This document shows positions 34,774 to 42,951 of a stretch of 64,000 nucleotides of DNA, piece by piece. The DNA comes from Pseudomonas brenneri. Lineage in GTDB: Bacteria; Pseudomonadota; Gammaproteobacteria; Pseudomonadales; Pseudomonadaceae. The position numbers and the translations under genes are program-made. The DNA is taken from the NCBI RefSeq assembly GCF_007858285.1, contig NZ_VFIL01000011.1, forward strand, positions 118,215-182,214, in the 5' to 3' direction. The number at the start of each line of letters is the position of its first letter. Position 1 is the stretch's first letter. The notes beneath the pieces were generated by a model. It worked only from the letters and a program-made list of their open reading frames with translations. It was not told where the DNA came from and made no database searches.

Positions 34774-35189
34774 TGCCGCGAAACTCCTCGATGAGCACAG
34801 GCCAGGCGCGATACAGCTGCTACGCTCAAGTCGCCCAGATGGCGGCATCATCAAGCTTTTATAGCGCCGTCCGGCGTCTCACACCGACGCACCCATGCTC
34901 AACAGCGTCGTCCTCGTGCAATGGGGCGCAATCGCCGTTTTTTGCGGCGCAGATCGAGAAAAAGTGCAGTTTTGCCCGTGGAAAAACCTGTAAGCGACGT
35001 CACCGACACTGGATACGACCATCCCTGTACTGGATACGACCCACCCTGTAGGCGTCAGATTTTCACTGGTACATGATCAGTCTCGACTCGTTTGCAAGGC
35101 ATCGAGGCTGCGCATCGCTCGCACGCCCCAACTGCAACACTTATAAGCGCGGTCAAGCACCGCCGGAAAAACACCAGGAGTCCAAACCC
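34774..35189. other. Divergent control region between sdaB and cbcX
   Basis: This 416-base interval without a gene contains the promoters of sdaB (leftward) and cbcXWV (rightward). It includes the 21-bp tandem repeat at 35008-35049. No other clear feature was found. Confidence 0.6.
35008..35049 (+). promoter_or_regulatory. 21-bp tandem direct repeat, candidate GbdR operator of cbcXWV
   Basis: ACTGGATACGACC-N2-CCCTGT occurs twice, back to back, with a 21-base period and only two differences. It lies 141-182 bases before the cbcX ATG. Exact two-turn spacing of direct repeats is a hallmark of AraC-family sites, and GbdR is encoded 2.1 kb away. Confidence 0.5.
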
Positions 35190-36137
35190 ATGAAAGGTTC
35201 CCCCCCGTTGTTGTTGGCCGCCATGCTGAGTCTTCCCCTTGCGGCCCACGCTGCTGACCCTGAGCAGTGCAGTACCGTCAACTTCTCCGATGTCGGCTGG
35301 ACCGATATCACCGTCACCACCGCCACCACCAGCGAAATCCTCAAGGGCCTGGGCTACAAGCCGCGGACCACGATGATTTCCGTACCCGTGACCTACAAGT
35401 CCCTGGCCGACGGCAAGAACATGGACATCTTCCTCGGCAACTGGATGCCGACCATGGAAAACGACATCAAGCAGTACCGTGATGCCGGCACCGTGGAAAC
35501 CGTGCGCGCCAACCTGGAAAACGCCAAGTACACCCTGGCAGTGCCACAAGCGCTGTACGACAAGGGCCTGAAAGACTTCGCCGATATCGCCAAGTTCAAG
35601 GATGAGCTGGGTGGCAAGATCTACGGCATCGAGCCTGGCAACGACGGCAACCGCACCATCCAGAGCGTGATCGACAAGAATCAGTTCGGCTTGAAAGACG
35701 CAGGCTTCAAGGTGGTCGAGTCCAGTGAAGCCGGGATGCTCTCGCAAGTGGAACGTGCTACCAAACGTGGGCAGGCCATTGTGTTCCTGGGCTGGGAACC
35801 ACACCCGATGAACACCCGCTTCAAGATGAAATACCTGACCGGAGGTGACGATTCATTCGGCCCCAACTACGGCCAGGCCACCATCTACACCAACACCCGC
35901 AAGGGCTACTCCGAGGAATGCAGCAACGTGGGCCAGTTGCTGAAAAACCTGGTGTTCACCCTGGACATGGAAAGCACCCTGATGGGTAACGTCCTCGACG
36001 ACAAGATGAAACCCGACGCCGCCGCCAAGGCCTGGCTGAAGAAGAACCCGCAAGTGCTCGACACCTGGCTCGCCGGAGTCACCACCCTTGATGGCAAACC
36101 AGGACTTGCCGCCGTAAAAGCCTATCTCGACAAGTAA
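35190..36137 (+). CDS. cbcX: Choline/betaine/carnitine-binding or choline-type periplasmic protein
   Basis: This 315-residue protein has a signal peptide (MKGSPPLLLAAMLSLPLAAH, cleavage near AHAAD). The body is a quaternary-amine-binding fold (VNFSDVGWTDITVTTATTSE; NWMPTMENDIKQYRDAGTVE; WEPHPMNTRFKMKYLTGGDD). It precedes the permease and ATPase genes of the same system. The start has a CAGGAG ribosome site 9 bases ahead. It is a paralogue of CaiX. Confidence 0.93.
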   Translation: MKGSPPLLLAAMLSLPLAAHAADPEQCSTVNFSDVGWTDITVTTATTSEILKGLGYKPRTTMISVPVTYKSLADGKNMDIFLGNWMPTMENDIKQYRDAGTVETVRANLENAKYTLAVPQALYDKGLKDFADIAKFKDELGGKIYGIEPGNDGNRTIQSVIDKNQFGLKDAGFKVVESSEAGMLSQVERATKRGQAIVFLGWEPHPMNTRFKMKYLTGGDDSFGPNYGQATIYTNTRKGYSEECSNVGQLLKNLVFTLDMESTLMGNVLDDKMKPDAAAKAWLKKNPQVLDTWLAGVTTLDGKPGLAAVKAYLDK

Positions 36138-36145
36138 TCGCTGAC

Positions 36146-36182
36146 CCCGGGCCGGCGTGCCGGCCCGGGATGTTTTCCCTTT
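36146..36182 (+). terminator. Strong hairpin between cbcX and cbcW
   Basis: CCCGGGCCGGC and GCCGGCCCGGG form a perfect 11-bp stem with a 2-base gap (larger loop in practice), followed by a T-rich stretch (TGTTTTCCCTTTT). Partial termination or 3' end protection here would leave more binding-protein mRNA than permease mRNA. Confidence 0.6.
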
Positions 36183-36204
36183 TCGCATGTGGACATTCAC
36201 TACC

Positions 36205-37050
36205 ATGCTGACTGAACAGAAAATCCCACTAGGCCAGTACATCGCTGCCTTCGTCGAATGGTTGACGCAGAACGGCGCCGATTACTTCGACGCGATCGCA
36301 TCGACACTGGAAACGATGATCCACGGCGTGACGTTCGCGCTGACCTGGTTCAATCCGCTGGCATTGATCGGTCTGATTGCGCTGCTTGCTCACTACATTC
36401 AACGTAAATGGGGCCTGACGGTGTTTGTCATCGCCTCCTTCCTGCTGATCCTCAACCTGGGGTACTGGCAGGAAACCATGGAGACCCTGGCCCAGGTGCT
36501 GTTCGCCACCCTGGTCTGCGTGGTCATCGGCGTGCCGCTGGGCATTGTTGCCGCGCACAAGCCGATGTTCTATACGATGATGCGCCCGGTACTCGATCTG
36601 ATGCAGACCGTGCCGACCTTCGTCTACCTCATCCCGACCCTGACCCTCTTCGGGCTGGGTGTGGTGCCCGGCCTGATCTCCACGGTGGTGTTCGCGATTG
36701 CCGCGCCGATCCGCCTGACCTACCTGGGCATCCGCGATGTACCCCAAGAACTGATGGACGCCGGTAAGGCCTTTGGCTGCTCCCGGCGCCAGTTGCTCTC
36801 GCGCATCGAACTGCCCCACGCCATGCCGAGCATCGCTGCCGGCATTACCCAATGCATCATGCTGTCGTTGTCGATGGTGGTGATCGCAGCCCTGGTGGGC
36901 GCCGACGGCCTCGGTAAACCTGTGGTCAACGCGCTGAACACCGCCGACATTGCCCTGGGCTTTGAAGCGGGCCTGGCGATTGTGCTGCTGGCCATCATGC
37001 TCGACCGTATCTGCAAACAACCCGACGCCAAAGTAGGGGGTGATGCATGA
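36205..37050 (+). CDS. cbcW: Quaternary amine ABC transporter permease
   Basis: This 281-residue inner-membrane permease of the ProW type starts MLTEQKIPLGQYIAAFVEW. It has five to six hydrophobic segments and the EAA loop region (LTYLGIRDVPQELMDAGKAF then GCSRRQLLSRIELPHAMPS). The start at 36205 is preferred to the frame start at 36157, which gives a non-hydrophobic extension. Its end overlaps the cbcV start (ATGA at 37047). Confidence 0.92.
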   Translation: MLTEQKIPLGQYIAAFVEWLTQNGADYFDAIASTLETMIHGVTFALTWFNPLALIGLIALLAHYIQRKWGLTVFVIASFLLILNLGYWQETMETLAQVLFATLVCVVIGVPLGIVAAHKPMFYTMMRPVLDLMQTVPTFVYLIPTLTLFGLGVVPGLISTVVFAIAAPIRLTYLGIRDVPQELMDAGKAFGCSRRQLLSRIELPHAMPSIAAGITQCIMLSLSMVVIAALVGADGLGKPVVNALNTADIALGFEAGLAIVLLAIMLDRICKQPDAKVGGDA

Positions 37051-38225
37051 GCATTATCCGATTCGACAATGTCGATGTGATCTTCTCCAAAGACCCACGC
37101 GAAGCCCTCAAGCTGCTGGATGAGGGGATGCACCGCAACGAAATCCTGAAAAAGACCGGGCAGATTGTCGGCGTGGAAAAAGCCAGCCTGGATATCGAGA
37201 AAGGCGAGATCTGCGTGCTGATGGGTTTGTCGGGCTCCGGCAAGTCGAGCCTGTTGCGCTGTATCAACGGCCTTAACACCGTGAGCCGTGGCCAGTTGTT
37301 TGTGGAGCATGAAGGTCGCCAGATCGACATCGCGTCATGCACGCCGGCCGAGCTGAAAATGATGCGCACCAAGCGTATCGCCATGGTGTTCCAGAAGTTC
37401 GCCCTGATGCCCTGGCTGACCGTACGTGAAAACATCAGCTTTGGCCTGGAGATGCAGGGTCGCCCCGAGAAGGAGCGGCGCAAACTGGTGGACGAAAAGC
37501 TGGAGCTGGTGGGCCTGACCCAATGGCGCAACAAGAAGCCCGACGAGCTGTCTGGCGGCATGCAACAGCGCGTCGGCCTGGCCCGCGCACTGGCGATGGA
37601 CGCCGACATCCTGCTGATGGACGAACCGTTCTCGGCCCTCGACCCGCTGATCCGCCAAGGCCTGCAGGATGAACTGCTGGAGCTGCAACGCAAGCTGAGC
37701 AAGACCATCGTGTTCGTCAGCCACGACCTCGACGAGGCACTCAAGCTGGGCAGCCGGATTGCGATCATGAAAGACGGCAAGATCATCCAGTACAGCGTGC
37801 CGGAAGAAATCGTGCTGAACCCGGCGGATGACTATGTGCGCACCTTCGTCGCCCATACCAACCCACTGAACGTGCTTTGCGGCCGCAGCCTGATGCGCAC
37901 GCTGGACAACTGCAAGCGGGTCAATGGTTCGGTGTGCCTGGACCCGGGCGGCGACTCGTGGCTGGACCTGGCCGAAGGCAACACCATCCAGGGCGCACGG
38001 CAAAATGGCGCGGTGATGAACCTGCAGAACTGGGCGCCGGGGCAAGCCGTGGAAGACCTGGGGCGGTTGCCGACCTTGGTGGATTCGAATATCGGCATGC
38101 GTGATGCGTTGCAGATTCGCTACCAGACCGGCAACAAGCTGGTGCTGCACGACAACAACAAGGTGGTGGGGATTCTGGGGGATAGCGAGCTGTACCATGC
38201 CCTGCTGGGCAAGAACCTGGGCTAA
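37047..38225 (+). CDS. cbcV: Quaternary amine ABC transporter ATPase
   Basis: This 392-residue ATPase of the ProV/OpuAA type has Walker A (GLSGSGKSSLLRC), the signature (DELSGGMQQRVGLARALAMD) and Walker B (ILLMDEPFSALDP). A long C-terminal part (about residues 270-392) resembles the CBS-type regulatory region of ProV proteins. It is the last gene of cbcXWV. CaiX and any other binding proteins share this core. Confidence 0.94.
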   Translation: MSIIRFDNVDVIFSKDPREALKLLDEGMHRNEILKKTGQIVGVEKASLDIEKGEICVLMGLSGSGKSSLLRCINGLNTVSRGQLFVEHEGRQIDIASCTPAELKMMRTKRIAMVFQKFALMPWLTVRENISFGLEMQGRPEKERRKLVDEKLELVGLTQWRNKKPDELSGGMQQRVGLARALAMDADILLMDEPFSALDPLIRQGLQDELLELQRKLSKTIVFVSHDLDEALKLGSRIAIMKDGKIIQYSVPEEIVLNPADDYVRTFVAHTNPLNVLCGRSLMRTLDNCKRVNGSVCLDPGGDSWLDLAEGNTIQGARQNGAVMNLQNWAPGQAVEDLGRLPTLVDSNIGMRDALQIRYQTGNKLVLHDNNKVVGILGDSELYHALLGKNLG

Positions 38226-38235
38226 TAAGGCTTTT

Positions 38236-38263
38236 TGTAGGAGCGAGCTTGCTCGCTCCTACA
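38236..38263 (+). repeat. Single REP hairpin after cbcV
   Basis: TGTAGGAGCGAGC and GCTCGCTCCTACA are 13-base arms with a 2-base gap. It lies 10 bases after the cbcV stop, preceded by a T run, and probably marks the 3' end of the cbc mRNA. Confidence 0.85.
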
Positions 38264-38321
38264 TTTGACCGCATTGCCAAGTTTGAACAGGCGGTGTCAG
38301 TGACGACACCGCCGGCTTTTA

Positions 38322-40316
38322 TCAGCTATAGACACGGCCAAGGAGCTGCCGATGGCTTTCAAACTGATCGAGCACATCCCGGGTGATCTGTTCCTGGGTG
38401 AAGCCCATCAGGTCGTATTCCTGACCGCCGTTGTGCAGGTAAACCTCGGCACGGTAGTAGCGCGCACGCTCCTCCTGCGCCTCGATCGACTCGCTCGGCG
38501 CCGCCAGGTAGCCATCCAGGCTCACCTCGTAGACAAACGGGTTACCTTCCATCTCGATCCGCACGCCGATGCAGCGCTTGGATTTACCCAGCAGCGTCTG
38601 CACATCCAACCCTTGGGCGCGCAATGCCACGGCCGCTTCTTCCAGCGCCGGGGTGACTTTCTTGTCCATGAAGCGCTGCACCACAGCCTGGCTCGGTTGC
38701 AGGTCCTGGGCAGTCAGGCGCTCGCTGAAACCGCGACGGCCACGTTCGGCCAATTGCGCCTGCTCCTGTTCGATGGCCACGTCCTGGCGCATAGCCTTGT
38801 GCAAACCGAACATAAAGAAGATCAGCACCACCGAGAACGGCAAGCCCGCCAGCACCACCATGGTTTGCATGGCTTCGAAGTTACCGGCAAACAGCAGGCC
38901 GATGGTCACCAGGGTGATCACCGCCGACCAGAAGATCCGCAGCCAGTGCGGCGCATCCTCATCCACATTGCCGCCCTTGCAGGACAGGTTGGCCATCATC
39001 ACCGCACCAGAATCCGCCGGTGTCAGGAACAGCACAAAGCCGACAAAGATCGACACGCCGATCACCACTTTCGACGCCGGGTAGTATTCGAGCAACTGGT
39101 AGATCGCCATGGAGGGTTGCTCCAGCGCGGTCTTGCCCAGCTCCACGGCCCCATGGTTGAGCACCAGGTCCAGGGCCGAGTTGCCGAAGATCGACAGCCA
39201 CGCCAGGGTAAAGCCCAGCGGGATCAGCAGTACGCCCGCCACCAGCTCACGTACGGTACGGCCACGGGAAATACGCGCGATGAACATGCCCACGAATGGT
39301 GCCCAGGAAATCCACCAGGCCCAGTAGAACAGGGTCCACAGGCCCATCCAGCGCTCGGACTTCTCGCCATCGCCTTCGTACACGTACAGGTCGAAGGTCT
39401 TGAGCACCAGGCCGTTCATGTAGTCGCCGATGTTCTGCACAAAGCCGTTGAGCAGGTGCAGGGTCGGGCCAAACAGCAGCACGAAAATCAGCAGGCCGCT
39501 GAACAACACAATGTTGAGGTTGGACAGGCGGCGAATGCCGTTCTCCACACCCGACACGGCAGCGATGGTCGCCACGGTGCTCATCACGATGATCACGATC
39601 AGCAGGTTGGTGTTGCTGTGCTCCATGCCGAACAGGTTTTCCAACCCGGACGACACTTGCATCGAGCCAATCCCCAGGTTCGTCACCAGGCCCAGCAGGG
39701 TCACGAACATACCGAAGCCGTCCACCGCGTGACCGGCCGCGCCTTTGACCCAACGCTCGCCCATCAATGGGTACAGCGCCGAACGCAAGGCCAGCGGCTG
39801 GTTATGCCGGTAGGCGAAGTACGCCACGGCCAGGCCGACCAGCGCATAGATCGCCCAGCCATGCAGGCCCCAATGCAGGAAGGTCAACTGCAACGCCTGG
39901 CGCGCAGCCATCTGGGTGGCGGCAGCACCTTCAGGCGGGTTGAAGTAGTGGTCCAACGGCTCGGACGCGCCGAAGTACAGCAACGAAATGCCGATGCCCG
40001 AAGAGAACAACATGCCGGCCCAGGCGCCGTAGCTGAAGTCCGGGGTATCGGCCTTGCTGCCCAGCTTCAATTTGCCGTAGGAGGAAAACGCCAGGCCCAC
40101 CACGAATACCAGGTAGGCGGCGATGACCACCATGTAGTACCAGCCAAAGCTTTTCGAGAGCCAGGTCTGGGCGATTCCCAGCATTCTGCCGGCCTCTTGC
40201 GGGGCGATGATCAGAATGGCAGTCAACAACAGGATCAACGCGGTGGAGGTGTAGAACACCCAACCGTTGACCCGCACCTTTTCCGGCGGGGTCTTTATAA
40301 GAGAGGCAGAACTCAT
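38322..40316 (-). CDS. betT: Choline BCCT transporter
   Basis: This 664-residue betaine/choline/carnitine transporter family protein has 12 hydrophobic segments. The BCCT signature is WWISWAPFVGMFIARISRGR. A long C-terminal cytoplasmic tail (about 150 residues, beyond the usual ~500) is typical of osmotically tuned BetT proteins. It is divergent from betI. The start MSSASLIKTPPEK is followed by the first helix. Choline is the expected substrate because of the bet genes next to it. Confidence 0.92.
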   Translation of the reverse strand: MSSASLIKTPPEKVRVNGWVFYTSTALILLLTAILIIAPQEAGRMLGIAQTWLSKSFGWYYMVVIAAYLVFVVGLAFSSYGKLKLGSKADTPDFSYGAWAGMLFSSGIGISLLYFGASEPLDHYFNPPEGAAATQMAARQALQLTFLHWGLHGWAIYALVGLAVAYFAYRHNQPLALRSALYPLMGERWVKGAAGHAVDGFGMFVTLLGLVTNLGIGSMQVSSGLENLFGMEHSNTNLLIVIIVMSTVATIAAVSGVENGIRRLSNLNIVLFSGLLIFVLLFGPTLHLLNGFVQNIGDYMNGLVLKTFDLYVYEGDGEKSERWMGLWTLFYWAWWISWAPFVGMFIARISRGRTVRELVAGVLLIPLGFTLAWLSIFGNSALDLVLNHGAVELGKTALEQPSMAIYQLLEYYPASKVVIGVSIFVGFVLFLTPADSGAVMMANLSCKGGNVDEDAPHWLRIFWSAVITLVTIGLLFAGNFEAMQTMVVLAGLPFSVVLIFFMFGLHKAMRQDVAIEQEQAQLAERGRRGFSERLTAQDLQPSQAVVQRFMDKKVTPALEEAAVALRAQGLDVQTLLGKSKRCIGVRIEMEGNPFVYEVSLDGYLAAPSESIEAQEERARYYRAEVYLHNGGQEYDLMGFTQEQITRDVLDQFESHRQLLGRVYS

Positions 40317-40637
40317 GGCACAGAGGCTCCGGGCAGTGCGAGAGAGGACACAAGGCAGCGCTTGACCCGCGCCATCGATTTTTCGGCAGTCGACGGACGG
40401 GTGTTATAAAGACATCCCGAAAATCCTCGAACCCCAGCGACGCGCTGTCATGGGCTGTTTCAAGGGTTTTTGTGGATGTCAGATGCGTCTGCCTACACGT
40501 AGGAAATACCTGTAGGCAGCGACCATTTGTCGCAGATCTTATTCTTTGTTGATTGAACGTTCAATCAAAACAAAATAGACTGGCCCTCAACCCGACGAAC
40601 GTTTACGCCCGTCGGCAGGCCTAAGGAGAGGTGCTAC
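40317..40637. other. Divergent betT/betI control region
   Basis: This 321-base interval without a gene carries the BetI operator palindrome at 40549-40568. I see no other strong element. The stretch next to betT (40430-40545) is a plausible betT promoter region. Confidence 0.6.
40549..40568. promoter_or_regulatory. BetI operator palindrome
   Basis: TTGATTGAACGTTCAATCAA is a perfect 20-base palindrome 70 bases before the betI ATG. This TGAACG-type symmetric site is what is known for BetI, a TetR-family repressor relieved by choline. It is in the divergent region, so it may control betIBA and betT. Confidence 0.8.
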
Positions 40638-41231
40638 ATGCCCAAGGTCGGTATGCAACCCATACGCCGCCAGCAGTTGATCGAAGCCACATTGACGGCC
40701 ATCGATCAGGTAGGGATGGGAGATGCCAGCATTGCGCTGATCGCCCGTCTGGCCGGAGTCTCGAACGGCATCATCAGTCACTATTTTCAGGACAAGAATG
40801 GCCTGATCGCCGCAACGATGCGGTACCTGATGAATGTGCTGATCGAGAACGTCCACGAACGCCGGCAGGCATTGAAGGAAGACAGCCCCCGGGCGCACCT
40901 TCAAGTGATTATTGGCGGCAACTTCGACGCCAGCCAGGTCAACGGCCCGGCAATGAAAACCTGGCTGGCCTTCTGGGCTACCAGCATGCACCACCCGTCT
41001 TTGCACAGGTTGCAGCGGATCAACGATCACCGCCTGTATTCCAACCTGTGCTGCCAGTTCCGCCGTGTGCTGCCGCTGGAAGATGCACGCAGCGCAGCCC
41101 GAGGCCTGGCGGCCCTGATCGACGGTTTGTGGTTGCGCGGCGCCCTGTCGGGAGACGCTTTCGACACGGAGCAGGCGCAACGGATCGCTTACGAATACAT
41201 GGACTTCCAATTGGCCAAGCAGGTGAGTTAG
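40638..41231 (+). CDS. betI: Choline-responsive transcriptional repressor
   Basis: This 197-residue TetR-family repressor has an N-terminal HTH (RRQQLIEATLTAIDQVGMGD; IARLAGVSNGIISHYF). The ligand domain includes GNFDASQVNGPAMKTWLAFW and LIDGLWLRGALSGDAFDTEQ, typical of BetI. An AGGAGAGG ribosome site lies 8-14 bases before the ATG. It heads betI-betB-betA. Confidence 0.95.
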   Translation: MPKVGMQPIRRQQLIEATLTAIDQVGMGDASIALIARLAGVSNGIISHYFQDKNGLIAATMRYLMNVLIENVHERRQALKEDSPRAHLQVIIGGNFDASQVNGPAMKTWLAFWATSMHHPSLHRLQRINDHRLYSNLCCQFRRVLPLEDARSAARGLAALIDGLWLRGALSGDAFDTEQAQRIAYEYMDFQLAKQVS

Positions 41232-41324
41232 AGCACACATAAACGCTCAACCCCTGAACGGCTACTGAGTGGGCTGCGCCCCTCAGTGGTTAACGCCAAC
41301 CACTTATGCACTTGCGAGGACTTT

Positions 41325-42797
41325 ATGGCCCGTTTCGAACTGCAAAAACTCTACATTGACGGCGGCTACAGCGACGCTGGCAGCGATGCCACCTTCGAAG
41401 CCATCAACCCGGCTAACGGTGAAGTTCTCGCCAACGTGCAACGCGCCACTTTCGAAGACGTCGAACGTGCCGTGGTCAGCGCCGAAAAGGGCCAGAAAAT
41501 CTGGGCCGCGATGACCGCCATGGAGCGTTCGCGCATCCTGCGTCGCGCCGTGGAAATCCTGCGCGAGCGCAACGACGAACTGGCTGCCCTGGAAACCCTG
41601 GACACCGGTAAAGCTTTCTCCGAAACCAAGTACGTCGACATCGTTACCGGCGCCGACGTGCTGGAATACTACGCCGGCCTGGTGCCTGCCATCGAAGGCG
41701 AGCAGATCCCGCTGCGCACCACCTCATTCGTCTACACCCGCCGCGAGCCGCTGGGCGTGGTCGCCGGTATCGGTGCGTGGAACTACCCGATCCAGATCGC
41801 CTTGTGGAAATCCGCCCCGGCCCTGGCCGCTGGCAACGCGATGATCTTCAAGCCAAGCGAAGTGACGTCGCTGACCACCCTGAAACTGGCCGAGATCTAC
41901 ACCGAAGCCGGTGTTCCGGACGGTGTGTTCAACGTCCTGACCGGTAGCGGCCGTGAAGTCGGCACCTGGCTGACCGAGCACCCGCGCATCGAAAAAATCT
42001 CCTTCACCGGCGGCACCGACACCGGCAAGAAGGTCATGGCCAGCGCTTCGAGCTCCTCGCTCAAAGACGTAACCATGGAACTGGGCGGCAAATCCCCACT
42101 GATCATTTTCGACGACGCCGACCTCGATCGCGCCGCCGACACCGCGATGATGGCCAACTTCTACAGCTCCGGCCAGGTCTGCACCAACGGCACGCGCGTG
42201 TTTATTCCAAAGCACCTGCAAGCCGCCTTTGAAGCCAAGATCGTCGAACGTGTTGCGCGCATCCGCGTCGGCAACCCGGAAGACGAAAACACCAACTTCG
42301 GCCCGCTGGTCAGCTTCGCCCACATGGAAAGCGTGCTGGGCTATATCGCCAAAGGTAAAGAAGAAGGCGCACGCCTGCTGTGCGGCGGCGACCGCCTGAC
42401 CGCTGGCGACTTCGCCAAGGGTGCATTCGTTGCACCGACGGTGTTCACTGACTGCACCGATGAAATGACCATCGTGCGTGAAGAAATCTTCGGCCCAGTG
42501 ATGAGCATCCTCACCTACGAGACCGAAGAAGAAGTGATCCGTCGCGCCAACGACACCGACTTCGGCCTGGCTGCAGGCTTGGTGACCAAGGACTTGAACC
42601 GCGCCCACCGCGTGATTCATCAGCTCGAAGCGGGTATCTGCTGGATCAACGCCTGGGGCGAGTCCGACGCCAAGATGCCGGTTGGCGGCTACAAGCAGTC
42701 GGGTGTTGGCCGTGAGAACGGGATCAGCTCGCTGAACAACTTCACCCGCATCAAATCGGTACAGGTTGAGCTGGGCGACTACGCCTCGGTGTTCTAA
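41325..42797 (+). CDS. betB: Betaine aldehyde dehydrogenase
   Basis: This 490-residue NAD(P)-dependent aldehyde dehydrogenase oxidises betaine aldehyde to glycine betaine. The catalytic Cys is C286 (GQVCTNGTRVF) and the general base is E252 (MELGGKSP). The N-terminus MARFELQKLYIDGGY at 41325 is preceded by GCGAGGACTTT. The frame is open from 41286. It lies between betI and betA. Confidence 0.96.
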   Translation: MARFELQKLYIDGGYSDAGSDATFEAINPANGEVLANVQRATFEDVERAVVSAEKGQKIWAAMTAMERSRILRRAVEILRERNDELAALETLDTGKAFSETKYVDIVTGADVLEYYAGLVPAIEGEQIPLRTTSFVYTRREPLGVVAGIGAWNYPIQIALWKSAPALAAGNAMIFKPSEVTSLTTLKLAEIYTEAGVPDGVFNVLTGSGREVGTWLTEHPRIEKISFTGGTDTGKKVMASASSSSLKDVTMELGGKSPLIIFDDADLDRAADTAMMANFYSSGQVCTNGTRVFIPKHLQAAFEAKIVERVARIRVGNPEDENTNFGPLVSFAHMESVLGYIAKGKEEGARLLCGGDRLTAGDFAKGAFVAPTVFTDCTDEMTIVREEIFGPVMSILTYETEEEVIRRANDTDFGLAAGLVTKDLNRAHRVIHQLEAGICWINAWGESDAKMPVGGYKQSGVGRENGISSLNNFTRIKSVQVELGDYASVF

Positions 42798-42830
42798 ATC
42801 CGAGTGATGTGCTGCTCGCGAGGCCGCCGC

Positions 42831-42900
42831 CTTCGCGAGCAAGCCCGCTCCCACATTTGATTTGTGTACGCCTTCAAATGTAGGAGGGGGCTTGCTCCCG
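42831..42900. repeat. Paired REP element between betB and betA
   Basis: CTTCGCGAGCAAGCCCGCTC followed, after ~20 bases, by AAATGTAGGAGGGGGCTTGC. The second unit is diverged (GGGGG, CTCCCG). It interrupts betB-betA mRNA, where it may adjust relative expression. Confidence 0.8.
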
Positions 42901-42951
42901 ATGAGTGCGAAGCACTCGCCTCATCTGACCATCTCCAAAGAGGGTGCATTT

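Noticed and set aside
38352..40409. 685-codon plus-strand frame opposite betT
   Set aside because: Its product is very rich in His, Gln and Arg with no family character, while the minus strand has a complete BCCT transporter.
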